Below, one piece after another: positions 47,472-56,814 of a stretch of 64,000 bases of DNA (positions are counted from its first letter, which is position 1; every line of letters begins with the position of its first letter). The DNA lies in contig NZ_AP019654.1 in NCBI RefSeq assembly GCF_009938205.1, forward strand, positions 3,004,540 to 3,068,539, given 5' to 3'. This DNA comes from Vibrio panuliri. GTDB lineage: Bacteria; Pseudomonadota; Gammaproteobacteria; Enterobacterales; Vibrionaceae. The notes below the pieces were generated by a model. It saw only the letters and a list, made by a program, of their open reading frames with translations. It had not been told where the DNA came from and searched no databases. A program made the position numbers and the translations under genes.

Positions 47472-47834
47472 TTAGAAAAAGAGGATAGCTAGCCACGTAT
47501 AACCCGTTAAAAGCATTGCGAGCATTACCGCAGCGGACCCTATATCTTTTGCTCGCCCGGAAAGTTCATGATGCTCCGAGCCAATACGGTCAACCACCGC
47601 TTCAATCGCGCTATTAATCAATTCGATGATCAAAACCAGAACCACGGTTCCCACAAGAAGAATGCGCTCTACCTGAGTCACATCAAGCCACAGAGCGACG
47701 GGTAGCATGATAAAGGTAAGCAGCACCTCTTCACGGAACGCCGCTTCATTTTTAAACGCTGCAACTAGGCCTTGCCATGAATAACGTGTTGCATTGAACA
47801 CTCGTTTGAAACCATGGGACGATTTACTTTTCAC
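47472..47834 (-). CDS. dgkA: Diacylglycerol kinase
   Basis: A 120-residue trimeric membrane kinase that recycles diacylglycerol to phosphatidic acid. Three membrane segments and the signature INSAIEAVVDRIGSEHHELS plus RAKDIGSAAVM are clear. Initiation is probably at a GTG (47834) giving MKSKSSHGFKRVFNAT. It lies upstream of lexA on the same strand, so partial read-through into lexA is possible, and divergent from plsB, also in phospholipid metabolism. Confidence 0.95.
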   Translation of the reverse strand: MKSKSSHGFKRVFNATRYSWQGLVAAFKNEAAFREEVLLTFIMLPVALWLDVTQVERILLVGTVVLVLIIELINSAIEAVVDRIGSEHHELSGRAKDIGSAAVMLAMLLTGYTWLAILFF

Positions 47835-48029
47835 TTTAATCTCTCATTGGATACTGCAATCTCAGTTACTCATCACCAAGACTGCTGCTTTTACATTCAA
47901 TAATAATTCAAAGGTTCGACCAGTTTCTGGTATCCTTGCTGCCTAAAAAAATCGCTTGGGCATATTTCGAGTTCTAGACTAAAAAGAACTGGAAATATGC
48001 TTATCATCTATTTGAGGCAAAGAACCTTT

Positions 48030-50486
48030 ATGTCTTCTGGACGTTCACTATCACGCTCCCTACTGAAGCTACCGCTATCGGCACTAGTAAAGGGAACGGC
48101 TATACCTTCAAATCCGATTGAAGATCATAGCATTGATATTAACAAGCCCATTGTTTATGCACTCCCTTACCGCTCTGCGGTTGACTTGTTGACGCTGCAA
48201 AAACAAGTCAAATCTCTAGGTTTGCCTGACCCGCTACAGCCTCTCGAAATTAACGGTAAGAGTTTTAATCGCTACGTCTTTATCTCATCGCGTGAAACCG
48301 TGTTGAGCAACGATAATGATGTGCCCGCCGAGTCTATCGCGCTATTTTCTGAGTTACTAGCACTACATAAAGAAGATACTGAGCTCGATGTTCAAGTTAT
48401 CCCGGTCACCGTACTTTGGGGACGTAAGCCAGGAAAAGAGGGCAAACATACCTCTTATCTACAATCTCTAAATGGCCCGCAAAAAGCCAAGGCCGTGCTC
48501 ATCTCGGGTCGAGATTGCCTAGTGCGAATTAGCCCTGTGGTCTCTCTACGTTATATGGCTAACTCTCATGGCACTGATGCCTCGATTGCTCATAAGCTGG
48601 CGCGTGTGGCTCGCATTCACTTCTCACGCCAGAAACTTGCGGCATCAGGCCCTAACCTACCAAGCCGCCAAGCACTCTTTAAGCGCCTAATGAAATCCAA
48701 GGCGATTGAAAAAGCGATTGAAGATGAAGCGAATGCCAAAGGCATTTCATTGGATAAAGTTCGCAAAGAAGCGCACGATATGATGGATGAGATTGCCGCA
48801 GACTTCTCCTATTCGCTGGTGCGCAGCGGTGACCGAATCCTAGGTTGGTTGTGGAATCGAATTTACCAAGGACTCAACATCAATAATGCTGCGACGGTTC
48901 GCCGTTTAGCACAAGATGGGCACGAGATTGTTTATGTTCCTTGCCATCGCAGCCATATGGACTATTTGCTGCTCTCTTATGTTTTGTATCATGAGGGCAT
49001 GGTTCCACCACACATTGCTGCGGGCATTAATCTTAATTTCTTCCCAGCAGGTCCAATCTTCCGTCGCGGCGGGGCGTTCTTCATTCGCCGCAGCTTTAAA
49101 GGCAACCGTCTTTATTCCACTATCTTCCGCGAATACTTAGCTGAACTCTTTGCCAAAGGTTACTCTGTCGAGTACTTCAGTGAAGGGGGCCGTTCACGCA
49201 CAGGTCGCTTATTACAAGCTAAAACCGGCATGCTGGCGATGACGGTGCAGGCGATGCTTCGCGGCCTTAACCGCCCAGTGACACTTGTCCCCGTTTACAT
49301 TGGCTATGAACATGTCATGGAAGTCGGCACTTACGCCAAAGAGTTGCGCGGCAGTCGTAAAGAGAAAGAGAACGCAGGCTTGGTACTGCGCACAATTCGC
49401 AAACTGCGTAACTTCGGTCAAGGCTACGTTAACTTTGGCGAACCTATTCCAGTGAACCAATACCTGAATGAACATGCTCCGGAATGGACCAAGGACATTG
49501 ATCCGATGGGCGGTTCAAAACCACAATGGCTAACGCCAGTGGTCAATGGGTTAGCCACTAAGATGATGACGCATATTAATGATGCCGCAGCGGCCAACGC
49601 ACTGACTCTGTGTGCAACCGCACTACTGGCGTCTCGTCAGCGAGCGCTGTCTCGTGACAGTCTTGTCCAGCAAATTGAATGCTACCTGTCCATTTTGAAA
49701 AATGTACCTTACTCCGCAACTTGCACTGTGCCCAATGAAGATGCAGAAGCGCTAGTTCAACATGCGGAATCTCTCGACAAGTTCGTTATCGAAAGTGACA
49801 CGATGGGTGAAATAGTCTCTCTCGATCGTAACCAGTCTATTTTGATGACCTACTACCGCAACAACATCATCCATCTGTTTGCGATTCCAGCTTTGATCGC
49901 ACAAATGTTGGTTCGCCGCCAGAAGCTGTCGATGGCGCAGATAAAAGCCAATGTTGCCATGGTTTATCCATTCCTTAAGCAAGAGCTATTCTTAAGCATT
50001 GAAGAGACGCAACTTGACCAAGTTGTGGAAGCCTATGTGACTGAACTGGCAAACCAAGGACTGTTGAGCATCAATGACGAGATGGTTGAGATTAAGCAAA
50101 ACAACACGCTAGTGCTAGTGTTGCTTGGCCGAACTATTTCAGAAACCCTGCAGCGTTATGCCATCGCTCTCAACCTACTGGTCGCGATGCCAGAACTAGA
50201 TAAGTCGGAGCTCGAAACCAAGAGCCAAGATATTGCTCAGCGTTTAGGTCGCTTGCATGGTATTAATGCTCCTGAGTTTTTTGACAAAGGCGTTTTTGCC
50301 GCTATGTTCACTACGCTGAAAGAACAGACCTATCTCAATGCCGAGGGAGACTGTGATATTGAGAAGACTCGTCAATTTGCCGAGCTGCTCTACACCATGC
50401 TTTATCCTGAAGTTCGCTTAACGATTCGCGAAAGTGTTTGCCAAGCGGCAGAGCTCAACGAGATAAGTGCTCTAGAACAAGAGTAA
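48030..50486 (+). CDS. plsB: Glycerol-3-phosphate acyltransferase
   Basis: An 818-residue inner-membrane-associated enzyme that puts the first acyl chain on glycerol-3-phosphate. The acyltransferase motifs are [17 protein letters not shown] (HX4D), [34 protein letters not shown] and [12 protein letters not shown]. The ATG at 48030 is chosen over one at 47997 because it gives the family start [16 protein letters not shown]. It is divergent from dgkA and convergent with ubiA. Confidence 0.97.
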   Translation: MSSGRSLSRSLLKLPLSALVKGTAIPSNPIEDHSIDINKPIVYALPYRSAVDLLTLQKQVKSLGLPDPLQPLEINGKSFNRYVFISSRETVLSNDNDVPAESIALFSELLALHKEDTELDVQVIPVTVLWGRKPGKEGKHTSYLQSLNGPQKAKAVLISGRDCLVRISPVVSLRYMANSHGTDASIAHKLARVARIHFSRQKLAASGPNLPSRQALFKRLMKSKAIEKAIEDEANAKGISLDKVRKEAHDMMDEIAADFSYSLVRSGDRILGWLWNRIYQGLNINNAATVRRLAQDGHEIVYVPCHRSHMDYLLLSYVLYHEGMVPPHIAAGINLNFFPAGPIFRRGGAFFIRRSFKGNRLYSTIFREYLAELFAKGYSVEYFSEGGRSRTGRLLQAKTGMLAMTVQAMLRGLNRPVTLVPVYIGYEHVMEVGTYAKELRGSRKEKENAGLVLRTIRKLRNFGQGYVNFGEPIPVNQYLNEHAPEWTKDIDPMGGSKPQWLTPVVNGLATKMMTHINDAAAANALTLCATALLASRQRALSRDSLVQQIECYLSILKNVPYSATCTVPNEDAEALVQHAESLDKFVIESDTMGEIVSLDRNQSILMTYYRNNIIHLFAIPALIAQMLVRRQKLSMAQIKANVAMVYPFLKQELFLSIEETQLDQVVEAYVTELANQGLLSINDEMVEIKQNNTLVLVLLGRTISETLQRYAIALNLLVAMPELDKSELETKSQDIAQRLGRLHGINAPEFFDKGVFAAMFTTLKEQTYLNAEGDCDIEKTRQFAELLYTMLYPEVRLTIRESVCQAAELNEISALEQE

Positions 50487-50513
50487 TCGCGATAACCTCG
50501 ACACAACAAAAAC

Positions 50514-50543
50514 AAAAAAGGGCATCCATGATGCCCTTTTTTA
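50514..50543. terminator. Bidirectional terminator of plsB and ubiA
   Basis: AAAAAAGGGCATC, a short CATG centre and GATGCCCTTTTTT lie between convergent genes. Confidence 0.85.
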
Positions 50544-50559
50544 TATGCGATAACGTCAG

Positions 50560-51414
50560 CTACCAGAATGCCACCAGCAAGCCAACCGTCACAACCATTC
50601 CCACATAGTTGTTATTTAAAAACGCTTGAAAACAGAGCTCGCGCTGACGATGGCGGATAAGGTGTTGTTGAAAAACAAACAGAGCCCCAACCACCAAAAC
50701 ACTCCAGTAGAAACTTGCGCCCAACGAGTGCCACATCCCTAACCCAATTAACATCAACAACGTCGTTAGCTGCAGAGCACCGATGATCATTTTGTCAAAG
50801 CGACCAAACAAAATTGCGGTCGACTTGATCCCGATTTTTAAGTCATCATCACGATCAACCATTGCATATTGCGTGTCATAAGCAATGGTCCACAACGCAT
50901 TCATCACAAATAGAAACCACACCATCGGCGGCAATTCGTTCGCTTGTGCAGCCCAAGCCATTGGAATCGCCCAACTAAATGCTAACCCTAAAAACAGTTG
51001 CGGTAAGTGGGTGTAGCGCTTCATAAAGGGATAAATAAATGCGAGAAAGATACCGACAAACGAGAGCTTGATAGTTAAAGGGTTCATCGTTAGTACCAGC
51101 ACAAACGACAATATTGCCAGCACCAAAAAGAGTGTGACAGCCTCTCGGCTACTCACTAACCCCGAAGGCAGAGGACGATGCTGCGTTCGCTTAACGTGAC
51201 CGTCCACTTTACGATCCGCAAAATCATTAATCACACAGCCAGCCGCGCGCATCAATATAACGCCAACAACAAAAACCAATAAGACATTTAAGCTCGGAAT
51301 GCCTTGTGCGGCGATGATTAAGGCCCACATAGTTGGCCATAACAACAACAAGGTGCCAATTGGCTTATCCATACGCATTAATTGCCAATAAGCTCGTGCT
51401 TTAGTGGCAGTCAT
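50560..51414 (-). CDS. ubiA: 4-hydroxybenzoate octaprenyltransferase
   Basis: A 284-residue membrane prenyltransferase of ubiquinone synthesis. The first aspartate motif is [20 protein letters not shown] and the second is [16 protein letters not shown]. Seven to nine membrane segments are visible. It immediately follows ubiC with no intergenic bases (ubiC ends at 51415), so the two form the ubiCA operon, which makes 4-hydroxybenzoate and prenylates it. Confidence 0.97.
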   Translation of the reverse strand: MTATKARAYWQLMRMDKPIGTLLLLWPTMWALIIAAQGIPSLNVLLVFVVGVILMRAAGCVINDFADRKVDGHVKRTQHRPLPSGLVSSREAVTLFLVLAILSFVLVLTMNPLTIKLSFVGIFLAFIYPFMKRYTHLPQLFLGLAFSWAIPMAWAAQANELPPMVWFLFVMNALWTIAYDTQYAMVDRDDDLKIGIKSTAILFGRFDKMIIGALQLTTLLMLIGLGMWHSLGASFYWSVLVVGALFVFQQHLIRHRQRELCFQAFLNNNYVGMVVTVGLLVAFW

Positions 51415-51954
51415 TTATGCTTTCTCCTTGGAATAGATAGGGGCGCTGGGTAAGAATAACTCAGCCACCAGCATAGGTTTGTGATTCATCCATAATCTTG
51501 AGCGTCTCGCCAAGCAGAGGCCATTAGGTGTTTTAGCCCACCCCACTTGTAACGCATCACGCTTAACGTTGTTGCTACTGAACACCGTTAATCCGAGGGG
51601 AATTTCACCTTGATGCATCAGATCATGCGGTTGATCCGTTAACGATGATTGGGGGATCAATGTTCGACCAAGCACCCAGGCTTCACCATCGCCATTCAGG
51701 ACTACTTTTCGTAACAAGCACTGCTCATCTGCCAATAAACTCAACTCATCGTGATCAAGTTGCGTTGCAGCGACAATGTCATTATGAAAGAGATCGACCT
51801 TCAATTGCTGACAATAAGTCTCTAATAAACGTGACAAAGACCCTTGTTCTTGCAACCATTCCCTAGCAATTTCAGTAGGAAAGTTAAACTTTTCAGGCTG
51901 TTGCCATTCCACTTCGCGCAGTGAAGACAAATAAAGCGCAATCATTTGATTCAT
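51415..51954 (-). CDS. ubiC: Chorismate pyruvate-lyase
   Basis: A 179-residue enzyme that cleaves chorismate to 4-hydroxybenzoate and pyruvate. Family features are REVEWQ near the N-terminus, CLLRKVVLNGDGEAWVLGRT, IPQSSL, PLGLTVF and the LARRSRLWMNHKPMLVAELF end. The ATG at 51954 is taken; an in-frame ATG three codons later (51945) is also possible, and an upstream TTG at 51987 is unlikely. No strong ribosome site is seen. Confidence 0.92.
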   Translation of the reverse strand: MNQMIALYLSSLREVEWQQPEKFNFPTEIAREWLQEQGSLSRLLETYCQQLKVDLFHNDIVAATQLDHDELSLLADEQCLLRKVVLNGDGEAWVLGRTLIPQSSLTDQPHDLMHQGEIPLGLTVFSSNNVKRDALQVGWAKTPNGLCLARRSRLWMNHKPMLVAELFLPSAPIYSKEKA

Positions 51955-52115
51955 ACAGTATTCAATCAGTCGCTCTATCGCGTACAATAAAGCTACAATT
52001 TATGGGCGAATCGCCAATCCAGCCATTCACCATGATTCCTTACAAATAGATGCTCTATTGTAACAAGACTCCATCGATTCGAATATCGTGATTAGAAGAA
52101 AGAAAAGTTAGAAAT

Positions 52116-52526
52116 ATGTTTAAACGTTACCTAGCCCAAATATTTGCAGTTTTCACTCTAATTATCGCTGCGCCAAGTATGGCCAACGAAGATGCGAGTA
52201 CCCCTCAGTTGGCATACTTTACGCTAGAGCCAGACCTAACGACGAACTTTTACACCAAAGGCGATAAGCTCGGCTATATTCAAGTGCGAATCGACATTAT
52301 GGTCGCCAACCAAACTGATTTGCCAATTGTCGAAAAACACCAACCTCTAATTCGTGATGCCGTGATTGAGATGTTAGGCAAACAGAGTGAAGAGACAATC
52401 AAGTCTTTAGCCGGACGCGAGGATCTGCGTAAAAGTTTGGTCGAGCAAATCAACGCCATTCTGCTACCAGAGGTGGGCAAAACCGTTGTTGCTGATTTGC
52501 TGTTTACCAAATATCTCTATCAGTAG
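52116..52526 (+). CDS. FliL-like secreted or periplasmic protein
   Basis: A 136-residue protein. Residues 1-23 form a signal peptide (FAVFTLIIAAPSMANED), probably cleaved after Ala. The rest matches the FliL periplasmic domain (YFTLEPDLTTNFYT, LGYIQVRIDIMVAN, IRDAVIEMLGKQSEETIKSL, REDLRKSLVEQINAIL). True FliL has an N-terminal membrane anchor and lies in flagellar clusters; here the anchor is replaced by a signal peptide and no flagellar gene is near. It may be a repurposed FliL paralogue. Function is unknown. Confidence 0.82.
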   Translation: MFKRYLAQIFAVFTLIIAAPSMANEDASTPQLAYFTLEPDLTTNFYTKGDKLGYIQVRIDIMVANQTDLPIVEKHQPLIRDAVIEMLGKQSEETIKSLAGREDLRKSLVEQINAILLPEVGKTVVADLLFTKYLYQ

Positions 52527-52542
52527 TGACTCGTAGATAGAT

Positions 52543-52568
52543 AAAAAGCGGCTAAAGCCGCTTTTTTT
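52543..52568. terminator. Bidirectional terminator
   Basis: AAAAAGCGGC, a TAAA loop and GCCGCTTTTTTT lie between the FliL-like gene and convergent glpG. Confidence 0.88.
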
Positions 52569-52569
52569 G

Positions 52570-53391
52570 TTATTTGCGAGTGTCCCACAACCCTATCGCG
52601 ACACCAGATAGCAGGCCGACAAGGTGGGCAGTGTTAGCGATGGCCATAAACGGTTGGACAAAACCCAGAACTAGCCACACTAGCATAAAACCAAGGATCG
52701 GTTTAGGCATCACCAAGCCTTTATTAGGCGCTCGGTAACCGAGCATCCAGATGTAACCAACTAAGGCATACACCACTCCGGATAGTCCACCAAAGTTAGC
52801 CCCTTCAACCCAGTATTGCCCAAAGCCAGACAACGCTGCAGAGACAAGAAACACCTGAAGCAACTTTCCGCTACCTAGGCGCAGTTCGATATCACCGCCA
52901 AGTTGCCACCACCACAGTAAGTTAAAAGCAATATGCATCACTGAAAAATGCAACAACGCATGACTAACCCAGCGCCATATTTGCCACTCTTGTCCCGCAT
53001 AAGCAGGAAAATGCAGTACATCGAAGACAGGTTGCCCAGCACCAAATTGCTGCAAGGCAAAAATCACCAAACATGTCGCCATAATCAACAGGCTAAATGG
53101 GCCTGCTTTTGATTTGATCATCGACATCATACTTGGCGAGTGGTAACGAAAATGATTCGATCTTGTTTCAGCCATGTCCCAAGATGCCGCTTGATACTTA
53201 GCATGATTAGGGTTATCCAGAAACATCTTCAACTCGGCTTCAGTTTCCACTTGGTGTTGTGAATCAACAAGCCACAAAGCAAACTGACCGCCACCTTCAG
53301 GCATCATCTTAATGTCCACTTGGCGCGATGCCATATAGTCAATAAATGCCTGCGCCATTCTCGGCTGATTAAGCGTTATCAGTTTGATCAT
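52570..53391 (-). CDS. glpG: Rhomboid intramembrane serine protease GlpG
   Basis: A 273-residue membrane protease. An N-terminal cytoplasmic domain (about 1-80) is followed by six membrane segments. The catalytic serine is in FGGLSGVVYALVGY and the histidine in NTAHLVGLLSGVAIG. SVMHIAFNLLWWWQLGG is the conserved HxxxN-type segment. It follows glpE after 9 bases, so it is a glpE-glpG operon as in E. coli, but without the glpR regulator gene. Confidence 0.95.
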   Translation of the reverse strand: MIKLITLNQPRMAQAFIDYMASRQVDIKMMPEGGGQFALWLVDSQHQVETEAELKMFLDNPNHAKYQAASWDMAETRSNHFRYHSPSMMSMIKSKAGPFSLLIMATCLVIFALQQFGAGQPVFDVLHFPAYAGQEWQIWRWVSHALLHFSVMHIAFNLLWWWQLGGDIELRLGSGKLLQVFLVSAALSGFGQYWVEGANFGGLSGVVYALVGYIWMLGYRAPNKGLVMPKPILGFMLVWLVLGFVQPFMAIANTAHLVGLLSGVAIGLWDTRK

Positions 53392-53400
53392 AAGTACTAC

Positions 53401-53721
53401 CTAATTTGATTCCACGGGTAAGTTAGCTCGCTGCCACGCCTCAAAGCCACCATCAACACTATACACCTGCTCAAAGCCCTGGTTAACCAAATACTGGGCA
53501 GCACCTTGACTACTGATACCGTGATAACACATCACCAAAACAGGCTCCTCGAATTCGGCTTGCTGCATGAACTGAATGATAGTGTCGTTCGTTAGGTGGA
53601 ACGCATTCGCAGCATGAGCCACGGCAAAAGATTGCGGATCTCTAATATCCAGCATGTGAGCTTGACTGTGCTCCATCAGGCTTAATGCCCCTTGCACATC
53701 GATATGTTGAAACTGGTCCAT
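53401..53721 (-). CDS. glpE: Thiosulfate sulfurtransferase GlpE
   Basis: A 106-residue single-domain rhodanese that moves sulfur from thiosulfate to thiol acceptors. The active loop CYHGISSQ carries the catalytic cysteine. [19 protein letters not shown] is the usual N-terminal rhodanese motif. It is the first gene of the glpEG unit, downstream of a region rich in DnaA-box-like sites. Confidence 0.95.
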   Translation of the reverse strand: MDQFQHIDVQGALSLMEHSQAHMLDIRDPQSFAVAHAANAFHLTNDTIIQFMQQAEFEEPVLVMCYHGISSQGAAQYLVNQGFEQVYSVDGGFEAWQRANLPVESN

Positions 53722-53800
53722 TGACTTTCTCTATTCTCTTTTTGTTATAGCAGGCATTGTAACCTATCCAGTGCTCAACAAGTACACGATAACCATAAGG

Positions 53801-54017
53801 TTATCCACTTACGATCACTTCTTCACCATTTGTGGATAACACTGTGGATTACGTTGATAAAGTGTTTTTTCTATTTTCGATCCACTAGATGTTGTGATGA
53901 TCCTTATTTTTATGTGAGTAAATCAAACTATATCCCCAATTAAAATCGGCCTCTAAAGCCTTTATTCACCCTGCTTTCTGACACCTAACCAAGAAATTTT
54001 TCACAGAGTTACCCACA
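53801..54017. promoter_or_regulatory. Cluster of DnaA-box-like sites between rpoH and glpE
   Basis: Within 217 bases lie TTATCCACT (53801-53809), TGTGGATAA (53831-53839, a perfect box on the minus strand), TGTGGATTA (53843-53851) and TTACCCACA (54009-54017). The other three differ from TTATCCACA by one base. The surrounding gap (53722-54111) has no gene. Function is unproven. Confidence 0.5.
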
Positions 54018-54060
54018 GGGCGTTGAGCAAAATTAGATCACCTCTACCGATCAGGCATAA

Positions 54061-54092
54061 AAAAACCGAGATCATTTGATCTCGGTTTTTAT
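54061..54092 (-). terminator. rpoH terminator
   Basis: AAACCGAGATCA and TGATCTCGGTTT form a 12-bp stem with a TT loop. T-runs are present on both strands. It lies 20 bases after the rpoH stop. Confidence 0.85.
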
Positions 54093-54111
54093 CATTCTAT
54101 CTAAGCTGAGA

Positions 54112-54969
54112 TTACATCTCGCCGACGGCCATCTTGAGCTTCTTCATCGCATTCTTCTCTAACTGACGAATACGCTCTGCTGAGACACCATATTTTTCAG
54201 CTAAGTCTTGCAGGGTTGCTTTATCATCCGTCAACCAGCGTGAACGGACAATATGTTGGCTGCGCTCATCAAGACTTGCTAATGCAAGGCTTAGGCGATT
54301 ATTGGTGTGCGCCTCCCAGTTTGCCGCTTCAACGTTTTCAGCGACATCTGACGATTTATCTTCAAGATAGAGCATTGGTGCAGTGCTCACTGAACCATTG
54401 TCATCATCATCAGCCGTAAATTCAAAGGTCGCATCTTGCGCTGCAAGGCGGGATTCCATCTCTCGCACTTCTGCTGGCTCTACGCCAAGTTCGCGAGCAA
54501 CAGTCTCAACTTCACCATTATTGAACCAACCTAAACGCTTTTTGGACTTTCTTAAGTTAAAGAACAGCTTACGTTGCGCTTTGGTTGTTGCCACTTTCAC
54601 AATACGCCAGTTACGCAGGACGTACTCGTGAATTTCAGCTTTGATCCAGTGTACTGCGAACGAAACTAATCGAACGCCAACTTCTGGATTAAAGCGTTTA
54701 ACAGCCTTCATCAGACCGATGTTACCTTCTTGAATCAGGTCAGCCATCGGCAAACCATAACCTGAGTAGCCACGGGCCACATGCACAACGAAACGCAAAT
54801 GCGAAAGGATCAAGCCTTTAGCGGCTTCGATCTCGCCGTCGTAGTGTAAACGCTCAGCTAATTGACGTTCTTCATCAGCTGTTAGCATTGGGTAGCCATT
54901 CACTGAGCGAATGTAGCTATCTAGGCTATCTTGTGAAACTACAGCTATAGAATACGCTTGGTTAGTCAT
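54112..54969 (-). CDS. rpoH: RNA polymerase heat-shock sigma factor 32
   Basis: A 285-residue sigma-70-family factor. Region 2 includes [20 protein letters not shown] and [18 protein letters not shown]. The RpoH box ([17 protein letters not shown]) identifies sigma-32. Region 4 helix-turn-helix is [20 protein letters not shown]. The 195-base gap before it (54970-55164) holds its promoter, but I cannot define it confidently, and no E. coli-type DnaA box is seen there. Heat-dependent translational control is likely but not visible. Confidence 0.97.
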   Translation of the reverse strand: MTNQAYSIAVVSQDSLDSYIRSVNGYPMLTADEERQLAERLHYDGEIEAAKGLILSHLRFVVHVARGYSGYGLPMADLIQEGNIGLMKAVKRFNPEVGVRLVSFAVHWIKAEIHEYVLRNWRIVKVATTKAQRKLFFNLRKSKKRLGWFNNGEVETVARELGVEPAEVREMESRLAAQDATFEFTADDDDNGSVSTAPMLYLEDKSSDVAENVEAANWEAHTNNRLSLALASLDERSQHIVRSRWLTDDKATLQDLAEKYGVSAERIRQLEKNAMKKLKMAVGEM

Positions 54970-55101
54970 TCAGGTCCTCATCAAACTATGATCTGGAGTA
55001 GTGTTTTTAGCCCATCAATACTGAACCCAAAATGAACAGGTTTCAAGCAATCAAAGCTAAAATAGTTGAAACAAAAGTTTTAACTAATGTTGCAATAAAG
55101 G

Positions 55102-55130
55102 AAAAAGTATACGGTAGCGTATACTTTTTT
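55102..55130 (-). terminator. ftsX terminator
   Basis: AAAAAGTATACG, a GTAG loop and CGTATACTTTTT form a 12-bp perfect stem, A/T-rich at both ends, between ftsX and rpoH. Confidence 0.7.
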
Positions 55131-55164
55131 CAAGTCATATAGTGATAAAAATTTAATCACTTGA

Positions 55165-56127
55165 TTATACGGGCTCAATTTCATTGAGATGACGCTGAGC
55201 GGATACTTTCGCAGCTAGACAGCCAAGGAAAGTGCCCAACATCAACAGCAGCAAAGTCTCATCCCAACTGAGGCCGATCAATCGGAAGCGGCTATCATAC
55301 AGAAGCGCTAATTGTTCAACACTGCTATTCAACAGAACTGTGATTAATGCTGTAAGAATCCACGCCGATAGCGCACCGAGTAAACCAAACCACATACCGG
55401 AATAGAGGTATGGACGCAAAATAAAGCTATCTGTCGCACCAATAAGCTTCATGGTTTGGATTTCATGCTTGTTCGCTTGAACATTAAAGCGCAAGGTATT
55501 CCCCACGATTAAGAACACTGACCCCAACATCAAAACTGACAAGGTAACCACAATCCCCGTAACGAGATTCTTAATCGCATCTAAGCGACTAAACCAATCT
55601 TCATCCATTCGTACATCGGTGATTTCTTCTTCTGCACCTAAACGTTTGGCTAATGCTTTGACCGCTTGCTTGTCCTCGGTGGCAGGGGTAATCACCAAAA
55701 CCCCTGGCAATGAATAATCTTCCAACAACGAGAGCGCTTGATCAAACCCAGAGTACTGGCTCAAGTCGGCCAGTCCCTGCTGTGGTGAAATATACTCGAC
55801 CTTCGACACCTCGACTAAATTTTCCAGCTCATCTTTAAGCACCATAATACGAGGCTCAGGCGTTTGCTCTTTTATATAAGCACTCACATGAGATGGCCCG
55901 GCGACATTCGTCGTCGCGACCGCAACGTTTTTCCCTAATAAATAGAGACTGGCTGGCAATGTCAGTGCCATAGAAATCACTGCCAAGGTGAGGATATTCC
56001 CAAGAGGGCGAGACCATAAGTTAAGAAACGAGGCTTTGGCCTGTTTAAAATGGATAGAAAAATAACTGTCACGTTGCACGCGATCGCTCTTTTTCGCCGC
56101 TTTATTGTTGCGTTTATTCGCGGCCAT
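55165..56127 (-). CDS. ftsX: Cell division protein FtsX
   Basis: A 320-residue inner-membrane partner of FtsE with four membrane segments. A large periplasmic loop after the first one (about residues 75-200) activates septal amidases through EnvC. The N-terminus is basic and cytoplasmic ([20 protein letters not shown]). NTLRFNVQANKHEIQTMKLI is conserved. It overlaps ftsE by 14 bases, a tight operon. Confidence 0.96.
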   Translation of the reverse strand: MAANKRNNKAAKKSDRVQRDSYFSIHFKQAKASFLNLWSRPLGNILTLAVISMALTLPASLYLLGKNVAVATTNVAGPSHVSAYIKEQTPEPRIMVLKDELENLVEVSKVEYISPQQGLADLSQYSGFDQALSLLEDYSLPGVLVITPATEDKQAVKALAKRLGAEEEITDVRMDEDWFSRLDAIKNLVTGIVVTLSVLMLGSVFLIVGNTLRFNVQANKHEIQTMKLIGATDSFILRPYLYSGMWFGLLGALSAWILTALITVLLNSSVEQLALLYDSRFRLIGLSWDETLLLLMLGTFLGCLAAKVSAQRHLNEIEPV

Positions 56128-56791
56128 AGTCTTCTACCTCACTTAAGAAACCCTGATTTAACTCTAGGTGACGATACTGCGGGCGCGAGTTCACTAAAGT
56201 CACATCGTGCGTTGCAAGTAAAATGGTTACCCCCGCACGGTTAAACTCCTCTAGCAACCGCAGCACGCGTGATGATAACTCTTGGTCAAGGTTACCGGTT
56301 GGCTCATCCGCCAAGAGTAAAGTTGGGCGGTTTACAACGGCACGAGCAATTCCCACACGCTGTTGCTCACCTCCCGACAGTTGACTCGGCAAACAACGTG
56401 CCTTATCCAACAACCCTGTTTTATCCAGTGCGGCAGAAACACGACGCTTAATTTCATTCTCTGAAATCGATTCTATACGCATCGGCAAAGCCACATTGTC
56501 ATACACAGAGCGATCCATCAAAAGACGATGGTCTTGAAAAACAATGCCAATATTACGTCTTAATAAGGGGATATCTTTATTAGGAATACGAGTGATGTCG
56601 TGTCCGTTAAAGCTAATTTTGCCATCGGTAGGGCGCTCTATCGCACATATCAACTTGAGCAAGGTACTTTTACCTGCCCCTGAGTGCCCCCCCAAAAAAG
56701 CCATTTCACCACGACGAAGATGAAAATCGACTTTTTGTAGCGCCTGTCGGCCACCTCGATAAGCTTTGCTTACTTGCTGAAACTTAATCAC
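56114..56791 (-). CDS. ftsE: Cell division ATP-binding protein FtsE
   Basis: A 225-residue ABC ATPase of the FtsEX complex. The Walker A loop is [16 protein letters not shown], the signature is [16 protein letters not shown], and Walker B is [12 protein letters not shown]. It begins with GTG at 56791, preceded by GAGGAATG. It lies between ftsY and ftsX with 23 bases to ftsY, giving the order ftsY-ftsE-ftsX as in E. coli. Confidence 0.97.
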   Translation of the reverse strand: MIKFQQVSKAYRGGRQALQKVDFHLRRGEMAFLGGHSGAGKSTLLKLICAIERPTDGKISFNGHDITRIPNKDIPLLRRNIGIVFQDHRLLMDRSVYDNVALPMRIESISENEIKRRVSAALDKTGLLDKARCLPSQLSGGEQQRVGIARAVVNRPTLLLADEPTGNLDQELSSRVLRLLEEFNRAGVTILLATHDVTLVNSRPQYRHLELNQGFLSEVEDYGRE

Positions 56792-56814
56792 CCGTCATTC
56801 CTCTTACTTACCGA

